Of a stretch of DNA of 64,000 bases, positions 61,581-64,000 are shown piece after piece. The position numbers were made by a program, and so were the translations under genes. The stretch comes from Lunularia cruciata (taxonomy: Eukaryota > Streptophyta > Marchantiopsida > Lunulariales > Lunulariaceae), in NCBI GenBank assembly GCA_948567375.1, contig OX419755.1, forward strand, positions 46,518,291 through 46,582,290, written 5' to 3'. The stretch's first letter is position 1, and every line of letters starts with the position of its first letter. Below the pieces are notes generated by a model. That model was not told the origin of the DNA. It searched no databases and was given only the letters and a program-made list of their open reading frames with translations.

Positions 61581-64000
61581 GTAAGACGTAACGTCCTCAT
61601 TGTGCAGTTGTTGCTCAAACACTTGCACCAACACCGGTGCATGTGCCAAATTGGTAGCGGGCTCTCTAGGTTGCTTCATAGAGGAGGTAACCTTTCCATT
61701 GTTCTAGAAATTCCACCCACAGATGGTGAGTACCATGCATGCATTTTTGGAGAATACGCTCCACTTCATATTCCTTCATGCCATCAATGAATGTTGGACA
61801 AGGTAGAATGTCTTATGTGGAATGACACTGGCTTGATCAGGGAGCATAACTACATAGAAGGGAAACATGGAACACTAGATGGATCTTCATGTGTGGTGGC
61901 AACTTGAGGTGATAGGCCACATTGTTGACTCAACAAAGAATCAAAAAGGCCCAATAAAACGAGGTATGAGCTTATGAGGTCCAACTATTGTGAGATTTAT
62001 TAAAGTGGAGCAATGTGCATGAGCATATTACTTTTGTCAATTTGGCGCAATCTGTAATACATGTTTGGCAATCTCCACACTTTGTTAGATTCTAGAAACA
62101 AATGTGTTGACTAGGTCAACCTTGGTAGCTACCAGACGGATCTTCATCAAGCTAGAAGGTGTGAAGAGATACTCACCATACATGAGGAAGAACAAAGTGA
62201 CATGGATGGATGCATTCACCAAATTTTTGTAAGCAAATTCCACCAATGGGAGTAGGGTGTCCTATCTCTTTTACTCCTCTAAGGTGAAGTTGCGTAACAT
62301 GTCTTCAATAGTGCAATTAGCCGGCTCTGTTTGTCCATCTATTTGTGGGTGGTAAGCTATAGACATGGCCAACTTGGTTTTGAAGAAACCAAAGAGTGTT
62401 TGCCAAAACAAACTGGTGAACTGAGTGCCTCTATCTTTGATAAGTACTCGAGATAAGCCATGGTGAGAGAAGACTACATCTAAATATAATTAAGCTAGTT
62501 GTGGAGCGGTCACATCCTTGGTGGTAGGGCTTACATTTTGCTGAGTCAATCCACAAAGACCATGATGAACCTTGAGGTGGTCTTGGGTAATTTACACACA
62601 AGATCCATACTCACATGTTCCCAACGTATGCGAGGAGTGGGGAGAGGTTGAAGGAGCCTTGCATAAGCTTGATTAGAAGCTTTGTTCTGTTGATAGAGTA
62701 GGTAGCTATGCATGCAGTCCATCACGTCATTGCTCATCATGGGCCAATAGTAATGGTGTTGGACTACATCCAAGGTCTTGTCCACTTGGACAAGACTTGT
62801 AAGGGCCAAAGCATGACATTCTGCAAGAATGGTGGTGCATAATTTTGGGATATTTGGGATCCATAATCTGCCATCACAAAAGGTGAGTCCTTGGGTGTTG
62901 GTGATGCCTTTGGTCAATTGCGCTCCCACAATTTGTGGATCAATTTTTATAGTAGCCAAAATATTTGACTAGAATTCAGGTTAATCTTAACCTCTACCAC
63001 CAAGTTATTTGTCATTAGGATGCGGGTGAATGCATCTGCAAGTTACTTCTTACCTTCCACATAGATGATTGTCATATTGAAGTGTTTTCACCACTCTGCC
63101 CACCAAATTTGGCAATGAGATAGATCCTTCTACGTCTCAAGGTAGACTAGAGGTTTGTGGTTTGTCTCTACTACAAATACCTTCTTGCCCAAATAGTGCT
63201 TCCAATGCTTGGTTGCAAGGACAATGGCCAACTGTTCTCATTCTATGGTATGGTAGTTGTGCTTTGCCGGTAATAACCTTCAAGAGAAATATGCAATTGG
63301 ATGCCATCCGTCATGCCACCCTAGGACTGCTCCTATTGCTACACTTGATGCATCTATAGTCAACTTGATTGGATGTTTTGGGTCATACCACTTCAAGATT
63401 GGTGCATATAGCAAGGTGGCTTTCAATTCTTGAATGGCCAACTCTTGTGCGGTTCTCCATGTCCACTTCTTCCCCTTGCCAAGTAGTGTTATTAAAGGTT
63501 GTGTAACCTTGGAGAAGTCCTTGACAAATTGATGATAGAACCTTGTCAACCCCCCAAAGCTCTTGAGTTGAGCCTGATCTTGTGGGGCACTCCATTTTTG
63601 AATGACCTCAATTTTATCCGTCAATACTTGAATACCCTTTGCACTTACTCTATGTCCCAAGTAGTCTACTTCAGACTTACCAAACTTGCACTTTGAGATT
63701 TTGGCATACAATTGATTATGTCTTAAAATCTAGATGACTTCTTGTAGATGCTATTTGTGTTTTGTCACCGTGCTTTTGTATACTAAAATGTCATCTAGGA
63801 AGACGATAATAGACTTATCTAAATGTGGACAAAATATGTCATTCATTAGACTCATGAAAGAGGCAGGTGCATTGGTGAGACCAAAAGGCATCACAAGATA
63901 CTTGAAGTGGTCATACCTAGTTTGAAAGGCATTTTTGTACATATCCTCCTTTACAATTTGGATTTGATTGTAACTACTTAGTAAATATAGTTTGGTGAAG
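61581..64000 (-). pseudogene. Ty3/gypsy pol: reverse transcriptase, RNase H, integrase (decayed, runs off window)
   Basis: Minus-strand order RT, RNase H, integrase, LTR defines the gypsy class. RT: YLVMPFGLTNAPASFM and the active site FLDDILVYKS (about 63860-63760), then FGKSEVDYLGHRVSAKGI. The RNase H-type region follows with LTIDASSVAIGAVLG (63330). The integrase (62959-62546) has a zinc-binding region with altered Cys/His residues (CHALAL, SYLLYQQNKA) and the first catalytic Asp block (WEHVSMDLV). Further matches end near 61900. Stops are frequent, for example TAG at 63730-63732 and TGA just after VFVD at 62544. The protease and gag would lie beyond the right edge. Not functional as it stands. 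Confidence 0.85.

Overview
The window reads as nuclear DNA of a land plant, probably a non-flowering one (bryophyte, lycophyte or fern). This is inferred from a plant-type CBP80 gene with GT-AG introns, one intron of about 13.3 kb, and heavy loads of LINE, Ty3/gypsy and Penelope-like elements. I cannot name the species.

Layout. 0.4-2.5 kb: minus-strand decayed gene of unknown function with coiled coils. 3.0-15.6 kb: three copies of one LINE family (called L-A, L-B, L-C here). L-A (+) and L-B (-) meet tail to tail and form a long inverted repeat. L-B is nearly complete: tandem 5' UTR monomers, ORF1, endonuclease, reverse transcriptase (RT), C-terminal zinc motif. L-C is broken by an LTR element (13483-15116). 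15.6-19.5 kb: a minus-strand gypsy gag with its 5' LTR, itself split by a nested solo LTR. 19.6-19.9 kb: an RT C-terminal remnant. 20.9-22.6 kb: low-repeat sequence with two exons of an AT1G55980-like FAD/NAD(P) oxidoreductase joined by a GC-AG intron, and a 191-residue ORF ending in a DnaJ-type zinc finger. 24.3-27.1 kb: copies of a dispersed repeat and an LTR-element fragment.

29.2-55.5 kb (minus strand) holds one host gene. I could rebuild the large subunit of the nuclear cap-binding complex (CBP80/ABH1) from start to stop as 19 exons, 863 codons, with every junction in frame. Introns 7 (4.4 kb) and 11 (13.3 kb) are swollen by about 15 copies of a non-autonomous repeat with TATACC-type tails; one copy has a 16-bp target-site duplication. 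Intron 11 also holds a Penelope-like RT. 55.7-57.5 kb is AT-rich with no gene seen. 57.5-64 kb is a nest: LINE L-E (+) is split by LINE L-D (-), with a TATTCAA duplication, and then by a minus-strand gypsy element whose 3' LTR, polypurine tract, integrase, RNase H and RT are visible.

The transposon reading frames are mostly broken by TAG or TGA codons that replace CAG or CGN codons, with few frameshifts. That pattern fits C-to-T decay at methylated CHG and CG sites. The host genes share no evident pathway.
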